Shown: piece by piece, positions 1 through 7,865 of the stretch | How the letters are laid out: every line of letters starts with the position of its first letter | How positions within the stretch are numbered: position 1 is the first letter of the stretch | From: Parachlamydia sp. | GTDB taxonomy: Bacteria; Chlamydiota; Chlamydiia; Chlamydiales; Parachlamydiaceae | NCBI GenBank assembly: GCA_021298935.1 | Contig: JAJTHR010000250.1 | Coordinates: 1 to 9,617 of the forward strand | Length of the DNA stretch: 9,617 nt | Direction of reading: 5' to 3' | Made by a program: the position numbers and the translations under genes | The notes under the pieces: model-generated | What the model was told of the DNA's origin: nothing | Seen by the model: the letters and a program-made list of their open reading frames with translations, nothing else | Database searches by the model: none

Positions 1-27
1 ATAAAGTTGGCTTGTCAGCGCTTCAGA

Positions 28-86
28 TTTAAAAGATCTTTTCGAAGTTGATATCTTTGAATATCAACAAGGAGAGATCTTTTAAA
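28..86. terminator. Long inverted repeat at the end of the operon, likely terminator
   Basis: A 12-bp perfect inverted repeat, TTTAAAAGATCT at 28-39 against AGATCTTTTAAA at 75-86, encloses an inner perfect 8-bp hairpin, GTTGATAT at 47-54 against ATATCAAC at 61-68 with a 6-nt loop. Between them T-G, T-A, T-G and C-G pairs can form at 40-43/71-74, so the whole folds as a 59-nt hairpin with one small internal loop. It includes the TAA stop (complement of 82-84) of the oxygenase gene. No long T-run follows on the minus strand, so it may be a bidirectional terminator or a 3' stabilising hairpin. Nothing else is seen in bases 1-81. Confidence 0.55.
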
Positions 87-2313
87 GATGAGGGTGATCA
101 CAAGTCAAATTTATGATTTTAATTTCGGGAAATGGTATAACGCCTAAAGAGAAGATTTCTTCAATGGTTCTTTTTGCTTGTTCTATGAGCTCAAAGCGCT
201 TAAGTGCTTGTTCGTAGGAATGTTGGGTCTTTGAAATAGTACCCTTAAATTTGGAAGATTGCCTCTCAATTCGGATTGTGAGATCAAGGTGATGTTCTTT
301 GATTTTCGTTTCGATGTGTAACATGTCTCTTTGCAATACTTTTTCAAAACAGAAGTAACTCCGATCGGGATCAGGCAAAAACTTGTTAACCTCTTTGCAA
401 AAATCACATGTGCATGAAATCTGACCGGTACGTGTTAAACTTATCGGTGCTATGGGAGATGAAGAATAGTGCTCTTGCGCATATTGTAAGAAATCCTGGG
501 CAATAATCTTGAAAATTCCAAGATCACCAAGTTGATTTTTGTGACCTTCTATAAGGTTGATCACAGCTGGAGCATAAATTAAAAAGAGAGTGGTCGGTTG
601 TTTGTAATTGTTGATCGATGCGATCACCTCATTTGCAATTTGTTGATTTCCAATAACGATCAGCATCTTAAAAATTTCAGTAAGCGCCTGTTTCGCCCTG
701 TTAGGTTCTTGGATCGAAGTGAGAGATTTTACTACTTCTTGAAACCACTGTATGATCAGAGCGTGGCTTTCTGGAGAGGTGGGCTTTTCTAATAGCAATA
801 GATGCAGCCAGGCAAGTACTTTCAGGGCACCGAATCGCATGTGTTGAAGGAGAAGATCGTGAATTTCTTTTGTAAAAACAACCCATGAAAATTTGTCCAA
901 GATCTGAACCAATGTTTTGACAGGGATTTTTGTTAAGTCACGTTGTAGTTCCAGCTTGATCGTCTTTTTTAAAATCTCCTCATCTCCCAAAGCAATAAAA
1001 TATTCTATTAATTCTTGTAAGTCAGTGCCCTTTTTATTGTTAATGATATGATGCGCTAACTGGATAGCGGTTTTACTGTTTTCTCCTTCTTTTACATCGC
1101 TCTCTTTAATTAATTTTTTCAAATAATGGATAGCAAATGCAATGTCACTCTTGAAAACGATCTCTAGGTCGCGCTTTTCTGGCCACATAATGATGGCTCC
1201 TCGATGGTACCATAATTCTTTTGTAGCACCTTCATTGCCTGTGGCTTCTGATATTGAAATTTCTCGACCAGGTCCCTTACGCAAAGCAATTTCTGTAAGG
1301 ATTTGGTCTTCTTCGAGAACGAGCTCTTCTACCTCAATTTTTTCTCCTGTTGGACTAATGAAATGATGAGCATAGACCTCTTGACAAGTGACTTCACATT
1401 CTTCATATTCCCCATTCCAACAGTCCCCGTAGCTTTCTTCAAAGTAGCTCACTAAACATAAGAAAACTTTACACTGATTTTTTTGCGCTATCTTGAACAG
1501 AATGGAAGCTTTTGCGAAATCATGATTTTTAAGATTTTCAACTGCTAGATTTTGTTCTGAATAGGAGTGATCTAACAGATATGTCAGGGTAAGATTTTCG
1601 TTTTCTTTTTGACTCCAAGCTTGAATATGAGTATTTATTTGATCAATAATTTTTTCTTGTTGAGATAAAGCGGGCTGTTTAACTCTGTTGGCTATGGCCA
1701 AATTATAGATCAAGGATAGTCGAAATCCAGACTGGATGAGGAGCACTTCATGATAGCAATCTGCATAGAATGCTGCGAATTCAGGATAAAATTTACTTTT
1801 TCCTGCGAAAGAATGTTGCGTTTGTTCTGTGCCATGCCGAATGATCAATTCGCCACCTTCATGAGTGGATGGCAAATTGATCACCATAGTAGCAAACATA
1901 TTCGGAATTTTTTCAGTATCTCGATGTTCTTTAAAAAATGAGCCTTTTGCATAGAGCAAAACCTTATATAATTCAAAATGCACTTTGCAATCAGACAAAC
2001 CCAATTTGTTTGCTACTTCCTTACAAGCTTTTTCTACAACGAGGTTCCATTCAGGATTAGATAGTTCTACCATTTTTGATGGGACTTGCCAAACATTACG
2101 TACATTTGTGTCGATGATCGTCTCTTCTTTGCGACCAAACGGAGCCTGTTCACATTGATTGACGATGTCTTTAGCTTGATGCTCTGAAAGAGGAAGGGAA
2201 ACTTCACCTACGTTCTGAATCACAAGCCCTGGAAAAATGGGACTCATCTTCCCAAAGGTCGAAAATGTTCCTGAGCTTTCTATTTGCTTCATCAATTTAA
2301 CGAATGGGTGCAT
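82..2313 (-). CDS. Large 2OG-Fe(II) oxygenase with eukaryote-like architecture
   Basis: This 743-aa protein carries a 2-oxoglutarate/Fe(II)-dependent dioxygenase domain of the prolyl-4-hydroxylase-like type at about residues 105-210. The iron ligands are visible as H130 and D132 (EHRDTEK) and H188 (FYADCYHEV), and R198 in SGFRLSLIYNL is the expected 2OG contact. The long helical middle (about 210-620) has no motif I recognise. Near the C-terminus C634, C636 and C639 form a CxCxxC followed by EVNKFLPDP and later ISKT. I recall this arrangement from large fungal and protist 2OG oxygenases, so transfer from or to a eukaryote is likely. The start is firm: GGAGG lies 6 nt upstream, inside the end of the partner gene, and the ATG is 2 nt after that gene's TAA, which implies translational coupling. 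The substrate is unknown; protein or nucleic acid hydroxylation are both possible. It is much longer than simple bacterial AlkB or PhyH proteins. There is no signal peptide, so it should act in the cytoplasm. Confidence 0.85.
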   Translation of the reverse strand: MHPFVKLMKQIESSGTFSTFGKMSPIFPGLVIQNVGEVSLPLSEHQAKDIVNQCEQAPFGRKEETIIDTNVRNVWQVPSKMVELSNPEWNLVVEKACKEVANKLGLSDCKVHFELYKVLLYAKGSFFKEHRDTEKIPNMFATMVINLPSTHEGGELIIRHGTEQTQHSFAGKSKFYPEFAAFYADCYHEVLLIQSGFRLSLIYNLAIANRVKQPALSQQEKIIDQINTHIQAWSQKENENLTLTYLLDHSYSEQNLAVENLKNHDFAKASILFKIAQKNQCKVFLCLVSYFEESYGDCWNGEYEECEVTCQEVYAHHFISPTGEKIEVEELVLEEDQILTEIALRKGPGREISISEATGNEGATKELWYHRGAIIMWPEKRDLEIVFKSDIAFAIHYLKKLIKESDVKEGENSKTAIQLAHHIINNKKGTDLQELIEYFIALGDEEILKKTIKLELQRDLTKIPVKTLVQILDKFSWVVFTKEIHDLLLQHMRFGALKVLAWLHLLLLEKPTSPESHALIIQWFQEVVKSLTSIQEPNRAKQALTEIFKMLIVIGNQQIANEVIASINNYKQPTTLFLIYAPAVINLIEGHKNQLGDLGIFKIIAQDFLQYAQEHYSSSPIAPISLTRTGQISCTCDFCKEVNKFLPDPDRSYFCFEKVLQRDMLHIETKIKEHHLDLTIRIERQSSKFKGTISKTQHSYEQALKRFELIEQAKRTIEEIFSLGVIPFPEIKIINLTCDHPHL

Positions 2314-2315
2314 CT

Positions 2316-4151
2316 TTAGCCTCCGGTGCAGGTCGTTGAAGGCAGAAAATAGCCTAATTTTTTCACGTGTCTTCGAAAATGTTCTTCTCGTTCAGTGAGA
2401 ACGATTAATTGCCGCTCTGGTACTAGGAATGTAAATTTTTTCAATTCCCGATCGTTCGCAAGTAACAAAGCAAGATGAGCGTCTTGGCATTCAATAAGAA
2501 TATATGATCCTCGTTTGGAGAGTTGTCCATTTTTCTTCTTGAGATCATCAAAAAAAGTACGGAAAATCGGTGGAAAGTTCTGATCTACGGAAAGAGCCAT
2601 CAATTGATTTTCAATTTCTTCAAGAAGCATCCCTTGTTCCAATAAATTTATAATTTTTATTTTAGAAAGAGTCCAAAGATTGTCTGAAATTTGGTCGCAG
2701 AAACGATCTACAATCAATTTATCAGATGGGGCAATGGCTTGTGTTGTTAATGCAAGTTCTAAATTCGGAAGGAACTTGAATTGAGTTTTGCTTATTGTTT
2801 TTTTTATTTCATAAGAATTTTTGATTCCGAGTATCCATTCGCCAAGAGCTGTTAATCGAAAATATTTTAATCCATCGTATCGGCTCAACGCGCCAAAATC
2901 ATCAGCTCCCCAAAGATCGTGATGGTCAGTAACAGATTCCCATGGAACTGTTAAACACACGTCGATGAGGCCTAATGTTGCAGCATACTCAAGCAAAAAT
3001 GCTCGTGCAAAACGGCCATTAAGATGTTCCCAAGTCACATGATTGTATCCGAAACTGCCATGCTCTCGATCGCAGATATAAAGCGTCCAAGGATCCTTAA
3101 TCACATCAAACCCCTGTCCTAGAGCAATTAGAAATTTGGAAAAATCGTGAATCGCAATCCATTTACCGGAGGGCATTTGTGCGAGCCCTTTTGCTAAAGC
3201 CTGCCTTCCAGTAGATGCAGGGTATAGAGGATTTCTTTTTGCCTTTTGTCCTGCAATCATATCAATACGGCTGAACTCATGAAATAGATCATTTTCAAGC
3301 CATGCTGCCCATAATAAACGAATGACTTCTTGTGGAGGCAACTGAAGTGCTTTTGTTCCCTGGCGACTTAAAATTAATTTGCCATTTTCGATTTTGGCAA
3401 GTTTGCCACCTATAAGAATGTGTGGCCACGCAAAGGGACGAATCCCCAATTTACCCATTTGAACATCATATTTATTTTGTGCTTCTACATCAGCAGCATA
3501 AAAATCTCCTGCATGCAATAATTCGCGAATCTTTATAGCACTTGCAGATCCAACATTGCCAGTAGCTGGTCCTACTTTCACAACACTCTGCTCGCATAAA
3601 CGGAACATAGAAACAACATCTGCTAATGCAGCTTGTTCTGTTTCGTGAATGATAAGATTCAATTCTTCAGACCCATCCCTAAACCTTCTAGGCACAACAA
3701 ATTTTGTAGGCACTTGCTCATGACTTTCAATGTTTGTTTTTTGTGGAAGAGGGATAATTTCTTTCAGAATGATCGATAGATCTTTTGTTAAGCTTCGATT
3801 TTTGTTAAAGAGAACTGCTAATGGGCTTTGAGCTTCTTTATCTCGGCTCCAGTAACTCACTTTAAGTGTTGGACAAGATCCATATTTTGCCTGAATGCGA
3901 AAAGAATCAAACACCCCAGAAAAGTTATGAACTGTTTCTTGCAAGGCTGCTTGTTCGAGCTGTGTTACTTTTGAATACAAGACTTTCAGATTTTCTCTTG
4001 AAAAAACCCAAGATACAAGAGACCGTATTAAATCTTCTTTTTTTGCCTGTTTGGGAACCGATGTATTCGGTATTAATTTTTTCAATAATTCAAACCGTGT
4101 TTTGAGGTCTTGAATAGTATAATCCATTAACGAATCAGCGTATGTTTCCAT
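2316..4151 (-). CDS. XPB-associated partner protein (SAP-like N-terminus, helicase-associated)
   Basis: A 611-aa cytoplasmic protein coupled to the XPB helicase gene: its ATG lies inside the end of the helicase gene (17-nt overlap), with GAGG at 4156-4159 four nt upstream. An internal ATG at 4127 has no Shine-Dalgarno and is less likely. Residues about 10-49 (YTIQDLKTRF...KKEDLIRSLV) look like a SAP-type helix-extended-loop-helix DNA-binding motif. The middle contains winged-helix-like stretches, for example around GIRPFAWPHILIGGKLA. The last 60 residues (SYILIECQDAHLALLL...FRRHVKKLGYFL) look like a compact alpha/beta module. No Walker motifs or nuclease signature are visible. By position it corresponds to the large helicase-associated protein next to the mycobacterial XPB gene (Rv0862c beside Rv0861c) and, functionally, may parallel archaeal Bax1. 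That equivalence comes from context, not from an alignment. Likely role: loading or regulating the helicase on DNA. Confidence 0.75.
   Translation of the reverse strand: METYADSLMDYTIQDLKTRFELLKKLIPNTSVPKQAKKEDLIRSLVSWVFSRENLKVLYSKVTQLEQAALQETVHNFSGVFDSFRIQAKYGSCPTLKVSYWSRDKEAQSPLAVLFNKNRSLTKDLSIILKEIIPLPQKTNIESHEQVPTKFVVPRRFRDGSEELNLIIHETEQAALADVVSMFRLCEQSVVKVGPATGNVGSASAIKIRELLHAGDFYAADVEAQNKYDVQMGKLGIRPFAWPHILIGGKLAKIENGKLILSRQGTKALQLPPQEVIRLLWAAWLENDLFHEFSRIDMIAGQKAKRNPLYPASTGRQALAKGLAQMPSGKWIAIHDFSKFLIALGQGFDVIKDPWTLYICDREHGSFGYNHVTWEHLNGRFARAFLLEYAATLGLIDVCLTVPWESVTDHHDLWGADDFGALSRYDGLKYFRLTALGEWILGIKNSYEIKKTISKTQFKFLPNLELALTTQAIAPSDKLIVDRFCDQISDNLWTLSKIKIINLLEQGMLLEEIENQLMALSVDQNFPPIFRTFFDDLKKKNGQLSKRGSYILIECQDAHLALLLANDRELKKFTFLVPERQLIVLTEREEHFRRHVKKLGYFLPSTTCTGG
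2320..2324 (-). promoter_or_regulatory. Strong Shine-Dalgarno for the oxygenase gene
   Basis: GGAGG on the minus strand sits 6 nt before the ATG at 2313 and overlaps the last codons of the upstream partner gene (GGA GGC TAA). It fixes the start of the oxygenase and couples its translation to termination of the partner. Confidence 0.8.
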
Positions 4152-5796
4152 GATACCTCATTTCATATTCATATCCTTGCTCGATAAGAAAAAGTTGTCT
4201 TTTGAAGGCGAATTCTTGTTCATCAGTGCCTTCTGAAACCAAAGTATAAAAATGGGCCGTCCGGCCATCTTCTTTCGGTCTAAGTATCCTTCCAAGGCGT
4301 TGTGCCTCTTCTTGTCGAGATCCAAATTTCCCAGAAACTTGAATTGCTACTGTAGCATTAGGTAAATCGAGCGCAAAATTTGCCACGGAGGAAACTACGA
4401 TCCTTTTTTCAAGTCCTTTTCGAAATCGGTCATAAATTGCATCTCTTTGATGTTGAGGCGTTTTCCCATGAATGCAGGGCATTTCAAAAGATTTTGCGAT
4501 CGCTTGAATTTGTTCTACATATTGCCCTATGATCAAGATGCTATCTTCGGCATGGGTTTGCAGTAATTCTGAAATTGTCTTTTGTTTCATCGAATTTTCT
4601 GCTGCAATCCTAAATCGTTCTCGTTTCTGTGCTCTTGCGTAATCCATTCTAGTCTGTCCAATCAAAGGAATTCGAATTTCTGTACATTTTGTTTGAGCAA
4701 TCCACCCTTGTCTTTCAATTTCTCTCCAGGGGATATCGAAGCATTTGGGACCAATGAGTGAAAAGACATCGGTCTCTCTTCTATCTTCTCGGATCAAAGT
4801 AGCCGTGAGTCCTAGGCGACGAACAGCTTGGATAGAAGCAGAAAATTGAAATACCTGAGCAGGCAACAAATGGACCTCATCGTAGATAATCAATCCCCAA
4901 GGACAAGCATTAAAAATGTCAAAATGGAGAAATTCACTATTTTGTCCTCTTCTAGAAGTGAGCATTTGGTAAGTTGAAATCGTCACAGGCCTAATTTGTT
5001 TCTGCTCTCCTGAATATTCACCGATATCATTCTCATCGAGTGTCGTTTTTCGAATGAGTTCTTGCTTCCATTGATGGACTGAGGTGGTGCCTGTTGTAAG
5101 AATCAAAGTATGTGTATTCATTCTCGTTAAAACCGCCATTCCCACGATCGTTTTCCCTGCACCACATGGAAGTACTATGACTCCACTCCCTCCAATTTTT
5201 GAACCACTATCACAAAATGCATCAGATGCCATTCGTTGGTAATCTCTCAAAAGACCATCTTCACGAAACATCACTGGTTGCGATAATTTCTCACCTCCAG
5301 CATATCCTGCAAAATCTAAAGCTGGATAACCTTCTCTGATCAACGCTTGCTTGACAAGCCCTCGATCAGTAGCGCGAATACTTGTGGTGATGGGATCAAG
5401 ATCTTTTTGAAAAAACTGTGCTATAGGTTTTCTTAATCTAATTAGCTCCATTAAAGCCGCATCACGAGTTTTCAGTAATAGGTCTCCTCCATTAGGATGA
5501 ATTTCAACAGAACCAAAACGGCTCAAGGTGTCTTGAATTTTTTCCAAAATCGCTTTGGAAACGGGGAACTTTGCAAATCGTTGTAGTCTTTCCGTCACCT
5601 CCTGTGAGTCGATGCCAGAGGATGCTGCATTCCAGAGAGAAAGATCGGTAATTCGGTAGGTATGGATATATTCAGGACTTTTAACGATCTCTGCAAAAGG
5701 AGCGATGGCTTTTCTTGTTTGTTCAAATAGAGGAGATTGAACTTCTAAGAGAAGAGTAAGATCTGATTGAACGATTAATGGGAGTTGTTCATCCAT
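4135..5796 (-). CDS. XPB/Ssl2-type superfamily 2 DNA helicase
   Basis: An SF2 DNA-dependent ATPase/helicase (553 aa from the preferred start) of the bacterial XPB (ERCC3-like) family. In family order: an N-terminal damage-recognition-like domain (PLIVQSDLTLLLEV, then HTYRITDLSLWNA), Walker A CGAGKT, motif II DEVHLLPA, motif III LTAT followed directly by the XPB-specific RED motif (LIREDRRETDVFSLIGP), and a second RecA domain ending in motif VI QEEAQRLGRILRPK. It resembles the mycobacterial XPB proteins closely along its whole length and looks intact. XPB helicases open DNA in a 3'-5' direction and serve nucleotide excision repair and transcription in eukaryotes; the bacterial role is less clear. 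The reading frame extends to an ATG at 5832, but that ATG has no Shine-Dalgarno. The ATG at 5796 matches the usual family N-terminus and lies 7 nt after the stop of a small leader frame. The gene overlaps the partner gene by 17 nt. Confidence 0.93.
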   Translation of the reverse strand: MDEQLPLIVQSDLTLLLEVQSPLFEQTRKAIAPFAEIVKSPEYIHTYRITDLSLWNAASSGIDSQEVTERLQRFAKFPVSKAILEKIQDTLSRFGSVEIHPNGGDLLLKTRDAALMELIRLRKPIAQFFQKDLDPITTSIRATDRGLVKQALIREGYPALDFAGYAGGEKLSQPVMFREDGLLRDYQRMASDAFCDSGSKIGGSGVIVLPCGAGKTIVGMAVLTRMNTHTLILTTGTTSVHQWKQELIRKTTLDENDIGEYSGEQKQIRPVTISTYQMLTSRRGQNSEFLHFDIFNACPWGLIIYDEVHLLPAQVFQFSASIQAVRRLGLTATLIREDRRETDVFSLIGPKCFDIPWREIERQGWIAQTKCTEIRIPLIGQTRMDYARAQKRERFRIAAENSMKQKTISELLQTHAEDSILIIGQYVEQIQAIAKSFEMPCIHGKTPQHQRDAIYDRFRKGLEKRIVVSSVANFALDLPNATVAIQVSGKFGSRQEEAQRLGRILRPKEDGRTAHFYTLVSEGTDEQEFAFKRQLFLIEQGYEYEMRYHGNIR

Positions 5797-5803
5797 CAGA
5801 ATA

Positions 5804-5857
5804 TTACCGTTTATGGGACTCAAACACGTCATAAAAAAATGAAATTTTTGCTAGCAT
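5804..5857 (-). CDS. Possible 17-aa leader peptide upstream of the XPB helicase
   Basis: A short frame (MLAKISFFYDVFESHKR) begins at an ATG with a strong GAGGTGG Shine-Dalgarno at 5865-5871, seven nt upstream. That is the best ribosome site in this gap, and it points to this frame, not to either helicase start. Its TAA ends 7 nt before the helicase ATG at 5796, which fits reinitiation or coupling. It overlaps the first codons of the longer helicase frame that starts at 5832. It may instead be only a ribosome-loading device, or the helicase may use an unrecognised start. Confidence 0.35.
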   Translation of the reverse strand: MLAKISFFYDVFESHKR

Positions 5858-5864
5858 CACGCAA

Positions 5865-5871
5865 CCACCTC
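5865..5871 (-). promoter_or_regulatory. Strong Shine-Dalgarno overlapping a stop codon
   Basis: GAGGTGG on the minus strand shares a base with the TAG stop of the deaminase-SET gene. It is correctly spaced only for the small leader frame at 5857. The first helicase ATG (5832) is more than 30 nt away. Confidence 0.5.
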
Positions 5872-7193
5872 TAAAAATCTTCAATAATGTTATCCGCAAT
5901 AGAAAGCTCTTCACCTTTTATGAAATCTCTTAAGGCTATATTTGCCTGTTTATCGAAATCCAGTACAACGTTTGGATGGCTAAATCGATTGACATGACGT
6001 TCTGGATAAGGGTAAAGCCAACAAATACCATTACGGTGATGGCAAAAATTCTCTTTCTCATATTGGGGAAGTTTTTCATATTCATCTTCAGAAAGGGCTT
6101 TGAGATCCCATTTTATTACCACTTCACCTTTCTTAAAGTTGCGATTTGCGAACGCTCCAATTCGGTCGTCAAATTGGCCTATCTTTGATTCTTTAAGCAA
6201 AATATCCCCGAAATCTTTGATCGTTGTTTCTTGCCGGGCACCGCTCTCTTTTTGACCAGCCAACATTTGTGTTTGGTTTCTTCCTCGATTAATCTGTTCA
6301 ATAAATTTTTCCCTCATGAAGCCGCCTTGGATGTTTAGTTGAGGGGTTGCTTTTTTATTTATTTCAAGAAGGTGCACATCTGGATTGCTACCTTTTTCGT
6401 GAGGAGCGCCATAAAAAACCTGCGAAATTCCAGATTTAATAATGGCCGTCGAGCACATTGCACAAGATTCAGCGTTAGCATAGAGAATGCAACCATCGAG
6501 TTTTTTCTTTTTAAGTTTTTTACAAGCTAATTGGATTGCCTCTATTTCAGCATGAGCAATCGCAAGTTGCTTTGTATTGGCCTGGTTATGAGCAACAGCT
6601 AAGATGTTATTTTCCGGATCAGTAATGATAGCAGCAAATGGTGGATTCCCTTCTTGTATGGCGATTTCAACTTCTTCATAAACCAAGTTCAAGATTCTTT
6701 CTTGTTCTCGAGATAAGACAAAGCTTGATTCAGTATTATTAAATGAAGGAAGCTGGCCATCGAAAACTTCTACACTGAGATCTAAAAGTTGTTCGAGCCG
6801 GATAGATGTTCCACAATATTTTCTCTTACAGTCTTTATGATATGCATCGATAGCCAGGTTAGAATTTTGAAAAACAGCCATTGCTTTTTCTATATTTTTA
6901 GTGCGCATATAATAAATCAAAAAATCTCCATCAGGTTGCCGATCGAGAAAAGCAGACTCGACTATCACCCCTTCATTTCTTAAAGACTCTAAAGTTTCTT
7001 CTCGTCGATCCATCAAAGTTTGAAACCATTCTCTCACTGAATCTATTGAATTTTCTTTTAATGCAATGCGAACGCAAATGCTTTTCATAGAATTTTCCAG
7101 GGTACATTCGCTTAATCGATCTAAATCGGCCCCTACTTTCAATGTAAATAGGGAAAATAGAAAAAAACTCAGCGTCTTTAAAAATCTGATCAT
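5871..7193 (-). CDS. Exported three-domain protein: DUF6176-like, nucleoside deaminase-like, SET-like
   Basis: About 440 aa. Residues 1-22 form a Sec signal peptide (MIRFLKTL, hydrophobic core, cleavage expected after VGA). Residues 38-125 look like DUF6176 (ICVRIALKE, VREWFQTLMDRREETLESLR, VESAFLD, FLIYYM, AIDAYHKDC). Residues 160-300 carry a cytidine/guanine/TadA-type deaminase fold: PPFAAIITD, zinc ligand and proton shuttle HAE (H214, E216), and SCAMC (C244, C247), where the usual PCxxC has lost its proline. Residues about 335-435 resemble a SET methyltransferase domain: GAFANRNFKKGEVV, HVNRFSHPN in place of the NHSCxPN-like motif, and ALRDFIKGEELSIADN. The position of the usual catalytic Tyr (xDYN) reads AD-N, so methyl transfer may be lost. 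The frame also opens at GTG 7202; the ATG at 7193 is preferred, although neither has a clear Shine-Dalgarno. The gene follows the SEC-C gene by 12 nt. A secreted effector acting on host nucleotides or proteins is possible but inferred. Confidence 0.8.
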   Translation of the reverse strand: MIRFLKTLSFFLFSLFTLKVGADLDRLSECTLENSMKSICVRIALKENSIDSVREWFQTLMDRREETLESLRNEGVIVESAFLDRQPDGDFLIYYMRTKNIEKAMAVFQNSNLAIDAYHKDCKRKYCGTSIRLEQLLDLSVEVFDGQLPSFNNTESSFVLSREQERILNLVYEEVEIAIQEGNPPFAAIITDPENNILAVAHNQANTKQLAIAHAEIEAIQLACKKLKKKKLDGCILYANAESCAMCSTAIIKSGISQVFYGAPHEKGSNPDVHLLEINKKATPQLNIQGGFMREKFIEQINRGRNQTQMLAGQKESGARQETTIKDFGDILLKESKIGQFDDRIGAFANRNFKKGEVVIKWDLKALSEDEYEKLPQYEKENFCHHRNGICWLYPYPERHVNRFSHPNVVLDFDKQANIALRDFIKGEELSIADNIIEDF

Positions 7194-7205
7194 AGCATTC
7201 ACAAT

Positions 7206-7811
7206 CTAACCAGATATACGAACAACATAGTGACCTTGGGCTTTCGATACCTTTTCCACAACTTCTTTGACATTATAAAGTTCATGGTCGTTAGGGCCAG
7301 AAACGTAATGAGGTTTTCCTTCATAACCAAAAGAAAACTTCTTCTCATACGCTAGATGAGCTTCAATAAAAGAAGAAGAGATTCCGTTCCAGCTTGAATG
7401 AGGGGCAATATCAATGGTTTTTGCAAAATCTACGGCTCCAAGAATCAGGCTGCGGGCATCTTGATATGAGACAGTCTCAAAATCATAATCATCACCCCTA
7501 TTGTAGATTTGAGACAGGTCTCTTTTTGTGATTCCGAATTTTATAATAGTATCTTTGAGACCTAAGCACCAAAAATCCACTAAATAGCTTATTAAAACAT
7601 AAGAATCATTGGTAAGTTTTCTTGTGACATAAACAGGCGAGATACCCGTTTCTTGCCAATTTTTAAGAACTTTGCATTCATAAATTGGAAATTTGCAACA
7701 TTCAGAAGTTGCTGGAAATACACCACTCTTTTTCTGAATCCCATAACAGCAAAACTTAAATTTCTTTCCACTTCCACACAGGCAAGGTGCATAGACATCA
7801 TTCATAATCAT
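7206..7811 (-). CDS. SEC-C motif protein of unknown function
   Basis: A 201-aa cytoplasmic protein with an N-terminal SEC-C zinc-binding motif, PCLCGSGKKFKFCC, with ligands C10, C12, C21 and C22, like the tail of SecA and many stand-alone bacterial proteins. The remaining 175 residues contain YLVDFWCLGLKDT (about 76-88) and a mixed alpha/beta pattern. I have seen this arrangement in uncharacterised SEC-C proteins but cannot name the domain. Two ATGs, 7811 and 7805, are usable; GAGAAC directly upstream gives only weak ribosome-binding support. The stop is 12 nt before the deaminase-SET ATG, so the two genes are almost surely co-transcribed. I see no consensus promoter in the 54-nt gap upstream. 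SEC-C modules usually mediate zinc-dependent protein contacts, so an adaptor role is a reasonable guess. Confidence 0.75.
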   Translation of the reverse strand: MIMNDVYAPCLCGSGKKFKFCCYGIQKKSGVFPATSECCKFPIYECKVLKNWQETGISPVYVTRKLTNDSYVLISYLVDFWCLGLKDTIIKFGITKRDLSQIYNRGDDYDFETVSYQDARSLILGAVDFAKTIDIAPHSSWNGISSSFIEAHLAYEKKFSFGYEGKPHYVSGPNDHELYNVKEVVEKVSKAQGHYVVRISG

Positions 7812-7865
7812 GTTCTCAATAGTATGGTATTGCTTAATCGTGTATTACCTGCTACAATCCAAGCT

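Noticed and set aside
598..1941. Plus-strand open frames of 60-75 codons inside the oxygenase gene
   Set aside because: They are antisense to a gene with intact catalytic motifs, have no Shine-Dalgarno and encode low-complexity or Ser/Arg-rich strings.
5830..5832. ATG at 5832 as helicase start
   Set aside because: No Shine-Dalgarno precedes it, and the extra 12 residues have no counterpart in the family. The ATG at 5796 fits the family start.
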